DNA of 64,000 bases from Isoetes taiwanensis (taxonomy: Eukaryota; Streptophyta; Lycopodiopsida; Isoetales; Isoetaceae): the NCBI GenBank assembly GCA_021234155.1, contig JAJEKV010000037.1:2861463-2925462 (forward strand), written 5' to 3'. Under the pieces are notes generated by a model. The model made no database searches and was not told where the DNA came from. It worked only from the letters and a program-made list of their open reading frames with translations. Positions 1-12,835 of the stretch are shown here, piece by piece. Made by a program: the position numbers and the translations under genes. Position 1 is the stretch's first letter. Every line of letters begins with the position of its first letter.

Positions 1-3000
1 CGAGACATGAATAAATCAGGGAGGCTTGAGGGCGCCCACAGTAAGGGTCAAACTAGGCCTAAGCTTATTGAGTTACTTAGACGGAATGGGCTAGAGCACA
101 GTGGCTAATTCTGAGGAGGACGATTCTGATAATAATTCCATCCAGCTAAATCAGGCCCTATACTAATTTAGAATGCTGTAGTTGTTTATGCTAGTGGGGA
201 CTAATTTTATAAGCTATATATTCAGTCGGTCATCTAGGCGTAAATTTGATGATAGATTTAATTGCTTAAGTGGCCCTGGCATATGAATTGCTTTCTCAAA
301 TTACTGTGATGACATGCTTTTGTTGCTGCTTGGCTTTTTTGGACATGGCTTAGTTGTAGGCATCTTATAGCATTGGTCTATGCATATGCTTCAAGCGTAA
401 ACATTTATTTACAACAGAAATTAATAAGGAGCAAGAATATGTAGCATAATAACAGGGGGTTTCTTTTGTATTTTTGTACTTTTTTCCCTAAGGTTTTTAT
501 ATGATTTCATGGATGTATTTGATGAGGCATACTGATTAGTATATCTAGAGTGCGCGTACGGTTGAACTAATTTTGATGCCTATATCCAATGGTTTAGACC
601 CATATATCATATATTTATTTTTATATTGTATTTTCGTATTGTATCAAATATCCTGCTCGACATGCAAGGCTCGAGATAACCCATTTTAGGGTTATGTGTT
701 GGGAATGAAAATGAAGATTTTTAGGGAAGAATCATTTGTGGGCGGATTAAATTGATCATCTCATTCGTAAATTCTGCGCTAGCAGGAGAATTCCGGTTTT
801 GACAGTCGTGATCTTCAATGCCTTTTTTTTTTCGAGGTACCCATCATAGATCGGATCTTCGTTGGAGCAATTCCGGTGCCCATGTAACAAAATACACAAA
901 TGGGTCGCCTTCTCATCTACGACATACTGGAAAACACATGGCGGTTGTTTAATCGCCATTTGTTCCGCTTATCCGGTTTTACATTCAAAACAAGAACATA
1001 GGTTACTTTGGATGTGGGATTGAGCTATGAAACCGTAGTTTCTCAAGGCCAAAGAAGGGCGGCGTCTTATCACTTCTTCATTTTCCCATATTAGTTTCTT
1101 GCATCTAATCTTTAATATGAGCTACGAGGAGCCTTGGGATTCTTGAAAAAAAAGGGCGCGTGTCTTGGGGTGCGATATTATTTCGATATCGTTACTCCTA
1201 ATTGTTGTTTTACGGGCTCACGGTTCGGGGATTTATCATGTGCTCATTCACAGATTTAAGTTGGAGTTTCTGAAAGAGTCTTCTTTGTTGGTTATTAGGT
1301 GTGTGGTTTTGGATGGATGACCATACTTGCGAAAAAGCAGCCTTCTTCAAAACTGGAACTGTTTGGGGTTCTTTCTTTGCCTATCGGCTTTGCCCCATTT
1401 GAATCTCTGATTTTCACATCTATAATTGTTCCCCCTCTGTTTTTTAGGTCATTTGTCGAATTGTGGTAGGATATTTGATTTCTTGGGGAGTTATACAAGG
1501 AATGAGTAATTATTGGGCAATCGACTTACTAGGATGGGTCACACTCTCCTTTTTTGTGAGTTTTGCATCGGACGACATCATACCGTTTGCCTTTTCTAGA
1601 AATTGAGCGGTTCTTGAATCACCTATCCGGTTCGGATTACTTCAGCTGGTCCAATAATATCAAATGGACCTCCGATTCATCCTCCCCGGTTGGTGTAATA
1701 TGGCTTGATGCCTTTTCGTGTTGATTGGCTTCAAGAAAAGAAGATGCTAAATCTACAAGGCAAATGAAGACTCTATATGAGACAAATCCAGCCTACGTAT
1801 TAAAGGGACTTTGTGATCTCGGCAGACACAAGAAGTTTGCAATCGTCTATATCTTCATATTACTCCAAACCAGGGAAATCAAGGTAAGGTCCACTTTTAC
1901 ACGAATGAAAACAAAATTCATTGATTTAATCTCATTGAATTGATTTATTCGGTTGAAGCAAACGTTTTTTACACTTCTCCTTTGTATACATCGATTTTCT
2001 TGTCCAATAAATAGCATATTTTATGCGGTTGCCATTTCAACAATAAATTCTTCCTTTCCCGGGATGTATCTAAGCCGTGGAGGAGAAGTGGAAAGTATGG
2101 TGGAAAATGAGTAGATATTGTCCTATGCTTGAATCCTTCTTGCGAGATGTTCTTGGCATATTCAACCGGATTCTTTCCCTAGTGACCCAACCGGATTAAG
2201 CCTGTTTTGCACCTTTCTAATCATTATGCCGAAGATTTCTTCGCTTCCAAATGTGTATTTGTCATTTGGGCATGTGGGTTTTGTAATTGGGTATTTGTTT
2301 TACGTGTCGTGTTTAGGTGCTCCATAATTATAGGGTTGAATCGGGGCATTGGCGGGGAGTTTCGGAGATCCCCATTTAAGGTTAGGCGAAATGTTTGCAA
2401 ATTTTTGTCACATTGGACTTGAGTATTAGTTAATTATCAAGTTGAATGTGCATTTGATGATCAGGGGAACAATTGCCATTGGCACATTTTTTTTCTTTTT
2501 TTGATGAGGAAACAAGTTGGAGAGGCTATTGTACAGACAATTGCTTTATTAGACAGTTGCTTTATTAACGTTAACATCACACATTCCATTCCATTCGACA
2601 CAATCACATGTGAATTCTCAAGTTCAATATAATTGTTCAAGTTCTAAATATTTAAACGATGGTTATCTAGTATACTTCAAATATTAAATCCTTAGTGCAT
2701 ATTTGGATTCCAAGGTTCAAGATGCAACCCTACACTATCTTCATGTTTTAAATGTCTTTTATATTCTCACGTCTGTTTTTTTTTTAATGGCCCGAAGGGC
2801 CAAAAAATTTTTTTAGTATAATAACCAACACATAACTACCATTGACATTAATAAATATAACCATTGGATCCAACACATTTAAATTAAAATCCCCCTTAAA
2901 CCCCCTTTGGTTTGGGTGCATATTCACACGGGGGGTGACGTAGGGCAGCGAGAGCCCTCATAATTGTATTTTGCACGTACGAAATCAACACCATATAGTA

Positions 3001-3507
3001 TTCCGGTTGAAATCTTATAGTATTTTGCGAATCTTATTATACAGTATAGCAAATCTTGTACTTGCATACCCCACAAATGAGGAACTTTACGTACGGTGTA
3101 GATTAAGGAATAAGGGGCGGAAGTCGCAAAGAAGAACAGGCTTGAACACAACCGCCAGACTTAGGTATTTTTTCTCTGTCATTTCATGTATTATACGCAA
3201 GTTACTAATCAGGATTTATAAATCCAGAGCAAGAAGAGGACGTTGTATCTTCTCAGGAAAGACATGCAGTCCTTGTTATCACGTTGGACTTAAGGTAACA
3301 TGCATACATTCTAGAATGGGACTCGCATGGAACCAACAAACTGCCCACTTAGACTTGCTTCTCATTCATCTCAGCAGATTTTCTACAATGGTGGATAGTG
3401 GGTAGCCGCACACATGCGAACTACCCATAAAAAATAAAGGGAAAATCCAATTATATCATTTGGACCCCAACAAAATACAATGCTAATAGAGACTGGGCTA
3501 GTGTACC
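1..3507. other. AT-rich non-coding DNA
   Basis: No open frame here has domain-like composition, and I see no RNA gene or transposon terminus. Frames reach at most about 144 codons and read as random translation. Short homopolymer runs occur near 830 and 2485. I cannot assign a function. Confidence 0.5.
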
Positions 3508-3588
3508 TGCCGAAAGCTTATCACCGGGATTAAAAAACCCCGCCCTTTCGGGTTTTCGAGGAAAAACCCTAGTGATAAGCCTTCGGCA
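3508..3588 (-). repeat. Hairpin motif, copy 1 (LINE 3'-UTR-like)
   Basis: An 81-nt inverted repeat. The outer arms, TGCCGAA-A-GCTTATCAC and its complement GTGATAAGC-C-TTCGGCA, pair over 16 bp with one mismatch. The inner part carries AAAAAACCCCGCCC, TTTCGGG and TTTTCGAGGAAAAACCC. The same inner core occurs at 9671-9737 and 28885-28955. The 28885 copy lies about 50 nt after the stop codon of a LINE, so this copy is probably a detached LINE 3' end. It is called minus because the LINE sense strand there is minus. No coding LINE sequence is visible beside it. Confidence 0.55.
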
Positions 3589-4159
3589 AGGGGCTTGGAC
3601 AAACATAAGGCATAAAAATCACTCCCAAATCCCACAAATGGAAAAGTCGAAACAGATGCCGCTCGCTAACCTGTACCTGCACATCACCAACAAAACAACA
3701 AGACAAAACAAACCTCCCAGAGTGGAGGGGCTGATTACGCGCGTGCCACGCGATAAAAATACAATAACAAAGAAGGGGGGGGAGGGTGGGTTCAAAGAGA
3801 ATAAGGTACTGCTGAGAGAGAAGAGGAAGCGCCGATGAGACGTTGATGCAAAACCGCGCCTAAAATAGCGAACTCCCAACCAGAATGGGCATGCGCCGCC
3901 CGCATGCATGTATCCCATTCTAGAATGGCGATCCGATATCTCGGATCGATGAGATTATATTGATATTTTAACATGTATGTCTACAAGGCAAGCTACAGAG
4001 GCATGGATCCTTTCCTTAGATATAGCCTTTGGAAAGACCAGGTTTATTAACCCTCTAGTTCAAAAGTGCATCCATGTGCCATACGATGATATAAAGATTC
4101 TAGGGTATGAGCTAATTCAACCACTTATGGACCAACATGTAATCTTTTGACTAGTATAA
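3589..4159. other. Non-coding spacer
   Basis: Nothing recognised. Overlapping minus-strand frames at 3619-3974 are serine/leucine-rich translations of a purine-rich stretch and have no domain character. Confidence 0.4.
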
Positions 4160-4976
4160 TAAGTATTAATAAGATTACTGCAAAGGTTTAAATGTTATTA
4201 GCTATACTAGTGGTGTTCTCAAATTGGCAATCTAAAGCAACACCCACTTTCTAAAGCAAGAATCACTGAAATATTAACTTAAATATAATCCTCATCCTCC
4301 CTTTCCTTCATTCCCTTTTCACGTGAATCCCCATTTCTCCTCATCCCCCCATTCTAAATTGCAATTCCCCCATTAGGCCCTCATTACCCTTATTAATCTT
4401 ATCCCCCATTCTAAATTGCAATTCCCCATTGTAAATTGCAATCCTCCATTGCTCTCTCATTACCCCTACTAACCCTGGCTACCCCATTTCACGTCGTCCC
4501 CCATTCTTCATTTTTTTAGTAGAAATCCTCATATTCTAAATTGCAATCCTCCTATTACTCCTTCATTACCTCCAGTAGCCCTGACTACCCCATTTCTCCG
4601 CATCCCCCATTCTTCATCTCTTACAGAAAATCCCCACGTTCTAAATTGCAATCCCCCATTACTCCCTCATTACCCCTACTAACCCTAACTACCCCGTTTC
4701 TCCTCATCCCCCATTCTTCATTTTTTTTTAAGGAATCCCCATGTTTTAAATTGCAATCCCCTTGTTACTCCCATCATTACCCCTAGTACCCCTAACTACC
4801 CCATTTCTCCTCATCCTCCATTCTTCATTTTTTATAGAAAATCCCCATGTTATAGATTGCAATCCCCCTATTACTCCCTCAGTACCCCTAAGATAGCACT
4901 AAAATCCTCTTCTCCTCAAAAAATTATCCTTTGCTCGTCAATCCCCCATTTCCAAAAGGGGGTATTTTAAGGAGGA
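4160..4976. repeat. Duplicated repeat copy 1 with 105-bp minisatellite
   Basis: About 0.8 kb that recurs in direct orientation at 18706-19529 with very high similarity. It begins near TAAGTATTAATAAG and ends near CCAAAAGGGGGTATTTTAAGG. Inside is a C/T-rich minisatellite: the anchor TTGCAATC occurs at 4436, 4541, 4646, 4751 and 4857, a period of 105-106 bp. Because 105 is a multiple of three, an 81-codon frame runs through it; I regard that frame as an artefact of the repeat. The surrounding unique sequence differs between the copies, so this is a dispersed repeat rather than a local duplication. Confidence 0.85.
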
Positions 4977-6599
4977 CGTGGGCATCATTTTTGATGTGAT
5001 AGAGTCTTTCATATTATATGAAGACTCGATGTAAATATCTATTGCTCCTTATGGAACTTAAAGTGTGTATAATACAGCTATAAATAGTGAAGCATAATAC
5101 ACATGTTCATAATTTGAACATTTATCAAAAAAGACGTGAAATACCCCATTTATCATATTTGAGCTGTTGCGTGGCGTTCCTCATAATAAGATGCAGGTTT
5201 GTCTTATCCCCTTTTGTGACCGAGTGTCCAATATTACCCGGAGTATCCAGACGCTCCTTAGTAATACTTTCAGATAGTTCATCCTTTACTGTAAAAGGTA
5301 ATGATGTAACCCTGGGAGGAGCATTGATCTTGATGTTGGAGCTATTAGATTTCGTTGGATTTCCTCATCCTTGAACCCTTATTACTGCATGTGCTAATTG
5401 TCACAGAGTTACCTTTGAGAAACTTCATGGATTTAATATAGTCTTCTCATATATATCATAAGACCTTTTGGATACTCCAAATTTAGATGGGCCATGGGAT
5501 TTTCTACTAATTTCAATGTCATACCAATAAGAATTCTCCTAACTTCCAGATATGCTACAAAGGCAACCACACCATCCTTTAGTGTGGTTTTAAGATAGTT
5601 TTTTAAAGCCACCATCTGTCCAGCCGCAGACTCTTGCCCCTTTTTTTTTAATCAATGGCTAAGATTGTTTGCCCTAATTTTGATGCCCATATATGCCCAT
5701 ATATGCCCCCATGCTACAAGGGCAACATCATAGCCGTGGACCAAGTAATTTAATGGTTATAATCAATATTACATATAAAGGGACATTATATCACGAGAGG
5801 CATTATATACCTAATATATAACTGTAACACAAGGCCTCCAAAAATTAACTATTATCAGTTTTTCGCAGTAGTTTGTACATGAAACCACTATAATAAAATG
5901 ATATTACTTTGTGGGTTAATATGTTGAATAAGCATGAATAGTTACATAATGTGGTTCTTGCATATGATTTATTATTCTAGTTTGTTATCACATTTCATCA
6001 TCATGGTTTTTATCATGGTTTACTAAATATGTTCTTCCTAATGCTTTATTGCTATGTTTTAAGCATGTGATCCTTTAGTAATGTAGGACAAAACCAGTAA
6101 TGATTTATGTGTGTGAAACTTAGTGGTTGACTAACAAAGCTATCTAGATCATTTTATTTGAAAGAGTGTTGTTCCATGCAATAAAATATCTTATTTTCAT
6201 TCAAATATGTAGGATAAACTATTTATGGTTTTTTTGTTAAGATAGTGAATGTTTGCATCTTATAGTGTGTTTACAATGGTATTTTGGACAATTTAGTTGG
6301 TATTGGTTTATCGAACAAAATGAGACAAACTCTACTAGATTTGGCATTTAAAGAACATGAATTATCAGCAATTGTCATAACTTTTTCTATTTATAAGTGT
6401 TAATGGTTTCTCAATCATATTCTTATGTTTTTATTCTGTAATCTATAATGTTTTATACAAGAAATCAAGAAAAGTTATTGAATGTACCATTGTTGTTTTA
6501 AAAAGCAAGCTGATAAGTTGTACACAAAACCACTAGCACTTTGATGCAATTTTTATGTTAGAAACATCAAACTTTCGGTCAAACCAATATATGTCTTTA
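4977..6599. other. AT-rich non-coding DNA
   Basis: No coding signal recognised. The motif AAACCACTA recurs loosely between 5880 and 6540 and again near 11060, hinting at an old repeat family, but I could not define boundaries. Confidence 0.4.
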
Positions 6600-8460
6600 T
6601 CATAAAATAACCAAGGTTGGTTTGTGCAAGATTCTGTATCAGACAGACCCTAGGATTTGAACCTAGTTATTTCCATTTCGCCCTCATCCAACTAAATTTT
6701 ATGAAAAGATTCATTTTTGTAGAAAGAGCAGTGTACCCAATGACCAGTGTACCACCAACACCTGCTTCGAGAGGAAAAATTCCTGCAAAAAAGATAACCT
6801 TAACAGAGAACTGCAATAGTACAAGATCTTGAGCAAACTGAATTGTCATATGCTTCTGGCCTTGGAAGGGTCCCATGGTTTTTCTAAAACAGGTTTCACA
6901 AGATTAACAAGAACAGAGCAGAGAACTGCCAACTTTCACTTACTTTCCTCTAATATACGACTAAAATTCATAGTATACAGAGGCAGATGACAATGCACAG
7001 TATATTATTATATTATTTATGTCCATAGACATTGAGACTTTCGTAACAACTGCATTCAATATCACACAACAATGATTTACATGTCATATAAAGAAAAAAG
7101 AAGTAAATTACTCTGCCATGCAAGAAAGTAAACCATTACAGAATCTGAATTCATGAACATACAGAGAACATCATCATCAAATGGAATATATGAAATGGAA
7201 TATAAACGAGAAGGTTGGTATAAAGGTTATACCTTGTTGAACATGTTGTAGGTACTTTGTATGTAGGACTCTCAAAGCTGCAAGCAAATTTAATCTAAAC
7301 AATCCAGCGCAATGCTTAGTTCCTGCTGAGACAGTACCTAAGAGATGCTGATAATAACATAGGAATCATGATTCTTATCACATTCAAATAGAGGTCTTGG
7401 ATTCTGATCCACAATCATGGAACTCCCCATGTCCTTTTACTGGTAAACAAACATCCGAGCCCATTCATGAAAAGCAAAGGGCAAAAATAAAATTCAACAC
7501 AACAAGATAAAAGTACCTCAGTCTTGGATTTGAAAGTAAGGAGTATTTGGAGATGCTGTAGTGGCTATCAAAAATGTCACTCGGAAGCATACTTACAAGG
7601 ACCATAAAAGCAAGACTAGGACCAACTGAATAAAAAAGAAACGAACCTTGACAATGCTTAGCTATGCCGTGCAAACCTGGTAATTCCTTTCCCAGCACTC
7701 ATGCCCTCTGGGAAACTTGTCGACCTCCATGCATGTGACATGAAATTACAAGTTAATATAACATTAAATAATCTACCTTCAAGATGCTGGTCTGCAAATA
7801 GCCACCACGATTTGCTCTGTCATTATTTCCTTCTCCCCATCGCATCCTTATAACATGTAAAAGAATGAGCAACCATGTTCTGTTAATCCCTGGCTCCTGC
7901 TAGAATTCTGAATGCGGCACTAGTGTTGCCATCTCTCGAAATACATGATCAATAAAGCAAAATTATAGTCCTCAGCCCTCATTGACTGAACGATGCTACA
8001 CCGTGAAGACATTGTAAGCCATTTATTGTAACAAATCTGATATTGACCATTCTTCAAACTGCAGCTCAGATAAACAGTGATAATGGAGGATACAAAAAAT
8101 GAACGAGGCAATGCTAATAGGTCACAATATGGAAGAACAAATCAAACAAAAAATGACAGCAAGAGACTAGTGGAGCATTTAGATGACATCAGATTATATG
8201 GATGCAATCCGCAAATAACATCTGATAAACCAGGAGATATTTGAAACAACAAAACGAGGGAAGAATCAAGACAAGACTTACGTTTTTGATAGATATGCCA
8301 TGGGCTCTTCTGTCACCACGAACACTTCATGTAATTGCTTTGTCGCCGCCCTGTAAGATCTGCCGCCATGGTTACGTCGCAGTAGCTTTAGATAGGGTTT
8401 CAGAATTTAGGGTTGCCTTACCTTGCGCCGAAACTTTACATTTGAAGCATTTGCCTCTGA
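6600..8460 (-). other. Possible degraded gene or exon fragments
   Basis: The minus strand has some exon-like features: a good donor (AAAAC|GTAAGTC) at 8281-8282 after an open stretch containing ATGGCATATCTATC, and a polypyrimidine acceptor (TTTTTTGCAG) near 6777 before an open stretch. I could not connect these into a phase-consistent model and recognise no domain. It may be a decayed gene or chance. Confidence 0.2.
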
Positions 8461-8665
8461 AATGATACGAAGGTTTTAAAGTTTTATGATGTAAAGAAAA
8501 TGCCATTTGAGGTTATCGCCTCCACTCCACTAAATCCAAAGTTTCCAACATAGAACCTAAGATGGGAGATGCAAATTCTAGTGCATGATCATCGTTTAGT
8601 GTCTTCCTCATCCTCAGCATCTACAAAATAATAGTCCGCACCATGATAATGCGTGTGTCATAACC

Positions 8666-8803
8666 AGTTGACATAAACATGCACCAAATTATCTTAATTG
8701 ATTTTCTAGTTTTAGAATAACTCTGACGATGCAGTTGACATACACATGCACCAAATTATCGTAACTAGTTTTCCAGTTCTAGAATAACTTTGACGATGCA
8801 TCC
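8666..8803. repeat. Tandem duplication, 67-bp unit x2
   Basis: The block beginning AGTTGACATA and continuing through ACATGCACCAAATTATC to TCTGACGATGC occurs at 8666 and again at 8733 with a few substitutions. Confidence 0.8.
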
Positions 8804-8900
8804 AATGAATGTGGGCCAAATTGCTAAAGGATATGTATTGTGCCGATGCTTAAATCAATTCCTTGGTTTTTGGCAATTCAATATCAATATTATAAAATAA

Positions 8901-9105
8901 AGGGAAAATTACCAAAATGTCCCTACAATTTGGCTTTTTTTCCAAAATACCCCTAATGTTTCTAGAATTACCAAATTATCCTCAGTCAATATAAATATAC
9001 AAGGGAAAATTACTAAAATGCCCCTACAATTTGGTTTTTTTCTCAAAATACCTCTAATGTTTCTAGAATTACCAAAATGTCCTCGGTCAACATAAATACA
9101 ATATA
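8901..9105. repeat. Tandem duplication, about 101-bp unit x2
   Basis: AGGGAAAATTACCAAAATG, then CCCTACAATTTGG and CTAATGTTTCTAGAATTACC, occurs at 8901 and again at 9002 with minor changes. The minus-strand frames here are products of the repeat. Confidence 0.8.
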
Positions 9106-9670
9106 TTGATATACTACACATCTTCAAACTTTTGTATTTACCAAAAACCCCCTGAGTCTTGCACCAAAAATGACAGCGGAGTGAGACAAGTCCGATGAAG
9201 CAAACGTCTCCAAAATTTTGCACGACAGCTGGGGCCCCTTGTGCTCATGCTGCTAGAGCCATTCTTCATAAGAAGGAAAAGGTGCAATCTTACACATATA
9301 GGGGATATTCTCTTCAGGCTTATTGTGATACTTATGCAGAAGTAATTGCACCTGCGCTGCTTCATCGAAGGAGAACCTACTTGTAGAAGGTGATATATTG
9401 CCTCTTGCAACTTCTCGTCTCCCCGGACATCTTTCAAAGCGTCAAATTTGTTCTAATCACGAGGATGGAGATGGTTGAGTTTTAATTATAATATCGTTCA
9501 CTTCATGAATATTTTTGACAAGATTATGTGCTCCCACCGGTCCATGTGATGATGGATACGGCTTCAATAGGGTTACTATAACAATATCTCCAAGAAATGA
9601 TGGATATGTGCACTCAGTTATGTCATCTGATACTCCCTTGAGATGTATCACTATACAGTTTATCTGCATG

Positions 9671-9737
9671 CTTATTACTACTAAGGTTTTTCCCTCGAAA
9701 ACCCTCGGGGCAGAGGTTTATTAATCCTGACAGTAAT
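9671..9737 (+). repeat. Hairpin motif, copy 3 (LINE 3'-UTR-like)
   Basis: It contains GGTTTTTCCCTCGAAAACCC, CGGGGCAGAGGTTTATTAATCC and a short outer pairing of ATTACT with AGTAAT. This matches the core of the hairpin at 28885-28955 read on its minus strand. It is in the plus orientation here. No adjoining LINE coding sequence is visible, so it is probably a truncated LINE 3' end. Confidence 0.5.
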
Positions 9738-11157
9738 CCTTTGTTGTGCTCTTAATGTGGGTTTCATAGGCCTACTGGTCTTCATGGACAATAAAAACCC
9801 ACTTAATTCAATTTGATACAAAACTACTAGTCTCAATTGTATATACTTGCAATGCATTCTCTTTATAGATGAAACGAGATGGGATGATTCTAGCCTACTT
9901 TGATAGCTGTCAACTATAGTTTCCCACGACAATGAGAATATTGCAAAACGGAGCATCCAATAAAGAAATTTCTTCGAGATGGCTCTTAGATCCATTTTTG
10001 TCACACATGGGAGTCATGTTTGCACCTCATTTGGCACCTTTAGTCTACAAACCAAACAATACATCAAACTGAAGAAAATTTGATATAGTAATCATAAAGC
10101 TGGTGGTCTAGCATTGGAATATTTGATCTTATTATAATACAATTATAATACTTCAAACCATTATTCAGTCTATGTTTGAAGTAATTGCCCCTTTGCAAAT
10201 TCTAAAAATATACAAGAAGATTTTTTCATGAATAATTCATATCCTCAAATTTTTAACATATTGGATCGGGGTTCAAAAAATATTTGTGGTATAACCAGAA
10301 AATTTGCCCGTGTATGTTAGTGTACATCGGATTTCCTATATATTAAAGCTAAAAAATATTGAATTTTACATATAAACTCTATTTTTGCTACTAGTTTTTT
10401 TGCTGACATGCTCCTAACCCCCACTTTTTCGATCCCAGTTTGGACCCCTACTTTTTCGATCCCAGTTTGGAATACTCCTTAGACTCGCCAAAAACTCCAG
10501 CTTAGTTAATTTAATCTTACCTAGCTTGTGGAATTTGTGTAAATGAACTTCCATATATCCATTTATCGCCTCTTTTGGTAGAAATGGCTATCCTCAATTT
10601 CAAAGTTATAAGTTATATATATGTGATGATTCCTACTTTATGAGGATGCCTATATATCACAATATTTGATGAAGTAACATCTTGAAAGAATAATTTGAAA
10701 TGGGAAGAGAAGCATTAATATGTAAGCTAGCTCCTACACATAAACTGTCGGGGCCGAAAATCACTGACACTCACAAATGGCTGAATATAGGTGCAATAGC
10801 CTTGAGGTGTTATGGGACTCCATTTTTTTCATTTTCATTCCACCAAAACTATACTTACACTTATTATTCTAACAAGCACTATGTAGTCATATTTTTTACC
10901 TTCAAATTACAAAGTCTTAACGTGCCATTACTAGTTTTAATGAACCAATATTGTATGCGTGAAATTCCTCATAAACCACAATAGTTTAAACAAACCGCTA
11001 CAACATTGATAACCAGTGTTAATAATCATGGTACAAACTACTACCAATTTTGAGAAACCACTATGGCATGTGGTTTTCTTAGATCAAATAAATTCATGCA
11101 TAAAAACCATATATCTCGTGGTTTTTCGGTGATCTGGTATTGGTTAAATATAGTAGT
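9738..11157. other. Non-coding DNA
   Basis: Nothing recognised. A small direct repeat (CTTTTTCGATCCCAGTTTGGA, two copies) lies near 10425-10475. The last 150 bases have short inverted repeats around AACCACTATGGCATGTGGTT. Confidence 0.4.
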
Positions 11158-11955
11158 TCATTTTTGGGCTCCTTGTGTAATATGGAGAGTGTCTTTCCCG
11201 ATGGAAAAATGAGTAACCAGGTGCAGATCCCGTTCCTCAACCAGCAGATAATCCACCACACTGGAGCCGCCCCCTTGGTTCTCCTGTCTACAAGTGCAGC
11301 AGCTGGAAGACGACCATTGTGCCAACCCATTACAAATAACCAGGTCAAAGATACTACCCAGCAACAACAACTGCCTGCCATAGCGCGAAATATGGTTGTC
11401 GTCTGATATCCTTGACCAAGCTACCTCTGCGGGGTTCAACTGCAAGACGTCCTCTGCCAGGGGCTCAAATTTTGGAACCTGCTCGGCTCCTGTGCGTGCA
11501 TTAAAGTCGCCAAGCAACATAACCATACCCAACTGTTTGTGCTGCTGTATGTCATCATATAGATCGACATAGGGCTCTAATCGATCCACATCCGAATGAG
11601 TGTTATAAAAGTTGCTCTCGGCATGTGGAAAGTAGCATGCTGCTATGAGAAGACTGTCGCCACTGTCATACTGCACTCGCATCCACAAGTAGCGATTGTA
11701 CACATGCGTTTTTTGTGCAACGAGGCCGAAAAGTGCCTCAAGGTTGCCGCGGTAGTAGCAGGCAACCCCGCCATGCCCTCGCTTGCACATTGCACTCATT
11801 GAACACCGAAATGCGGATAGCTGGAAGGTCCGGGTGGTCAGTGCCCACGCATGCTCCCATGTTTTCATGAGGAAAATGAGATCCATATCTGGTGCAATAG
11901 CATTGAGACTCTTGCCTTTCTGCCAGGGAAAGCCTCGACAGTTCCAAGACACCAT
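11158..11955 (-). pseudogene. LINE A endonuclease/exonuclease/phosphatase domain
   Basis: An open frame of 265 codons with the apurinic-like endonuclease signatures: SWNCRG at the start (residues 3-8), LGDFNARTG near residue 148 (catalytic Asp and Asn), and SVVDYLL near residue 228. In non-LTR retrotransposons this domain nicks target DNA to prime reverse transcription. The final family motif, a SDHxP-like block carrying the catalytic His, is missing: the frame ends in unrelated sequence just after SVVDYLLVEERD. The stretch is uninterrupted but cannot be a working enzyme. The expected continuation into reverse transcriptase is absent. Confidence 0.85.
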
Positions 11956-12835
11956 CCGGAGGCACAGTTCCTATTTGTTGGCATTCGATGTGGGCCTTCG
12001 ATGATCTGCCCGGTTGCGGGGGGGCTTGATGTCGCGGCGTCGAGCAAACAAAGCGCGGCGGGAGCGGGAGAGTGCGGTAGAATTGGCGATGCGATAGCGC
12101 CCCGAGGAGTTGCAGCGGCTGCGCATTGCCTCGGCGACCTCAACAAAGGCCGGAAAATCTGGCTTTGCCCGGACAAGGCAAGGCCCCCTCTACGACGGGC
12201 GTCCGACGCCTGGGCAGGCTGGCGCCCGGTGGGACCCCCCAGACGGGGGTGAGATCCTGGTCGACATACTCTGAGCAGTCCCTTCGGTTGCCTACTCGGC
12301 GCTAGGGATGGCCTCACGTACTCGCGATATGCGCCCGCATCGTGAAGGTGACAACGCGCGGACGATCTGTGCGTTGAGTCCCAAGGCGGCTTGCTCTAGC
12401 AATGTGTACCGTAGTTGGGAATGACATTCGAGATAGGATCTCATCCTGGATGCGCTTGGTGAGATCTTCTCCTCCGAGAGTCCACGCACCACCACATTAT
12501 GGCGTCGGCGGCTCTGCTCCTGCTGCTTACTGAGTCGAGGGGCAACATTAGATGTCCCAACAGGTGACGCATGTTGGCTGGAGTGTGTGGGCTACTCACA
12601 GTGAGGGCGGTGTGGTGTGCGAGATGGAGGAGATGGTGTCTGTCAGCCTGTTTGGCGACCTGTGGGCTGTGGGGCACGTGCGCTTGGCTGTCCCTGTGTT
12701 GCGGTCTCTGCTGCCTGGAGCCGGGAGCCTAGCTCCTGTTGGAATCTCTGCTGCTTGGCCAACTCATTTGTGCAGTGCCGCAGGTGTTCATGGACCTCAG
12801 CATGGAGGCCGCTGCCCTAGAAGCTATATGGCATA
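11158..12835 (-). mobile_element. LINE A: 5' half (ORF1 + endonuclease)
   Basis: A locally GC-rich block read on the minus strand. The upstream part (about 12830 down to 12630) encodes a coiled-coil-like, Gln/Glu-rich segment (HCTNELAKQQRFQQELGSRL), typical of a LINE ORF1. The downstream part encodes an endonuclease domain, listed separately. The order ORF1 then endonuclease is that of a non-LTR retrotransposon. No reverse transcriptase follows, so the element keeps its 5' half and has lost its 3' half, the reverse of usual LINE 5' truncation. The frame is broken several times between the two parts, so it is inactive. Confidence 0.75.

Noticed and set aside
6620-6730. tRNA-like T-arm (AGGTTCAAATCCT on minus) with a possible A-box-like AGTTGG upstream, suggesting a tRNA gene or SINE
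   Set aside because: No acceptor stem or anticodon arm can be folded, and no second copy or A tail was seen. A SINE remains possible but unsupported.
8282-8400. First exon of a gene starting ATGGCGGCAGATC on minus
   Set aside because: The frame from that ATG stops after 17 codons, and no downstream exons could be joined in phase, so no gene model is claimed.
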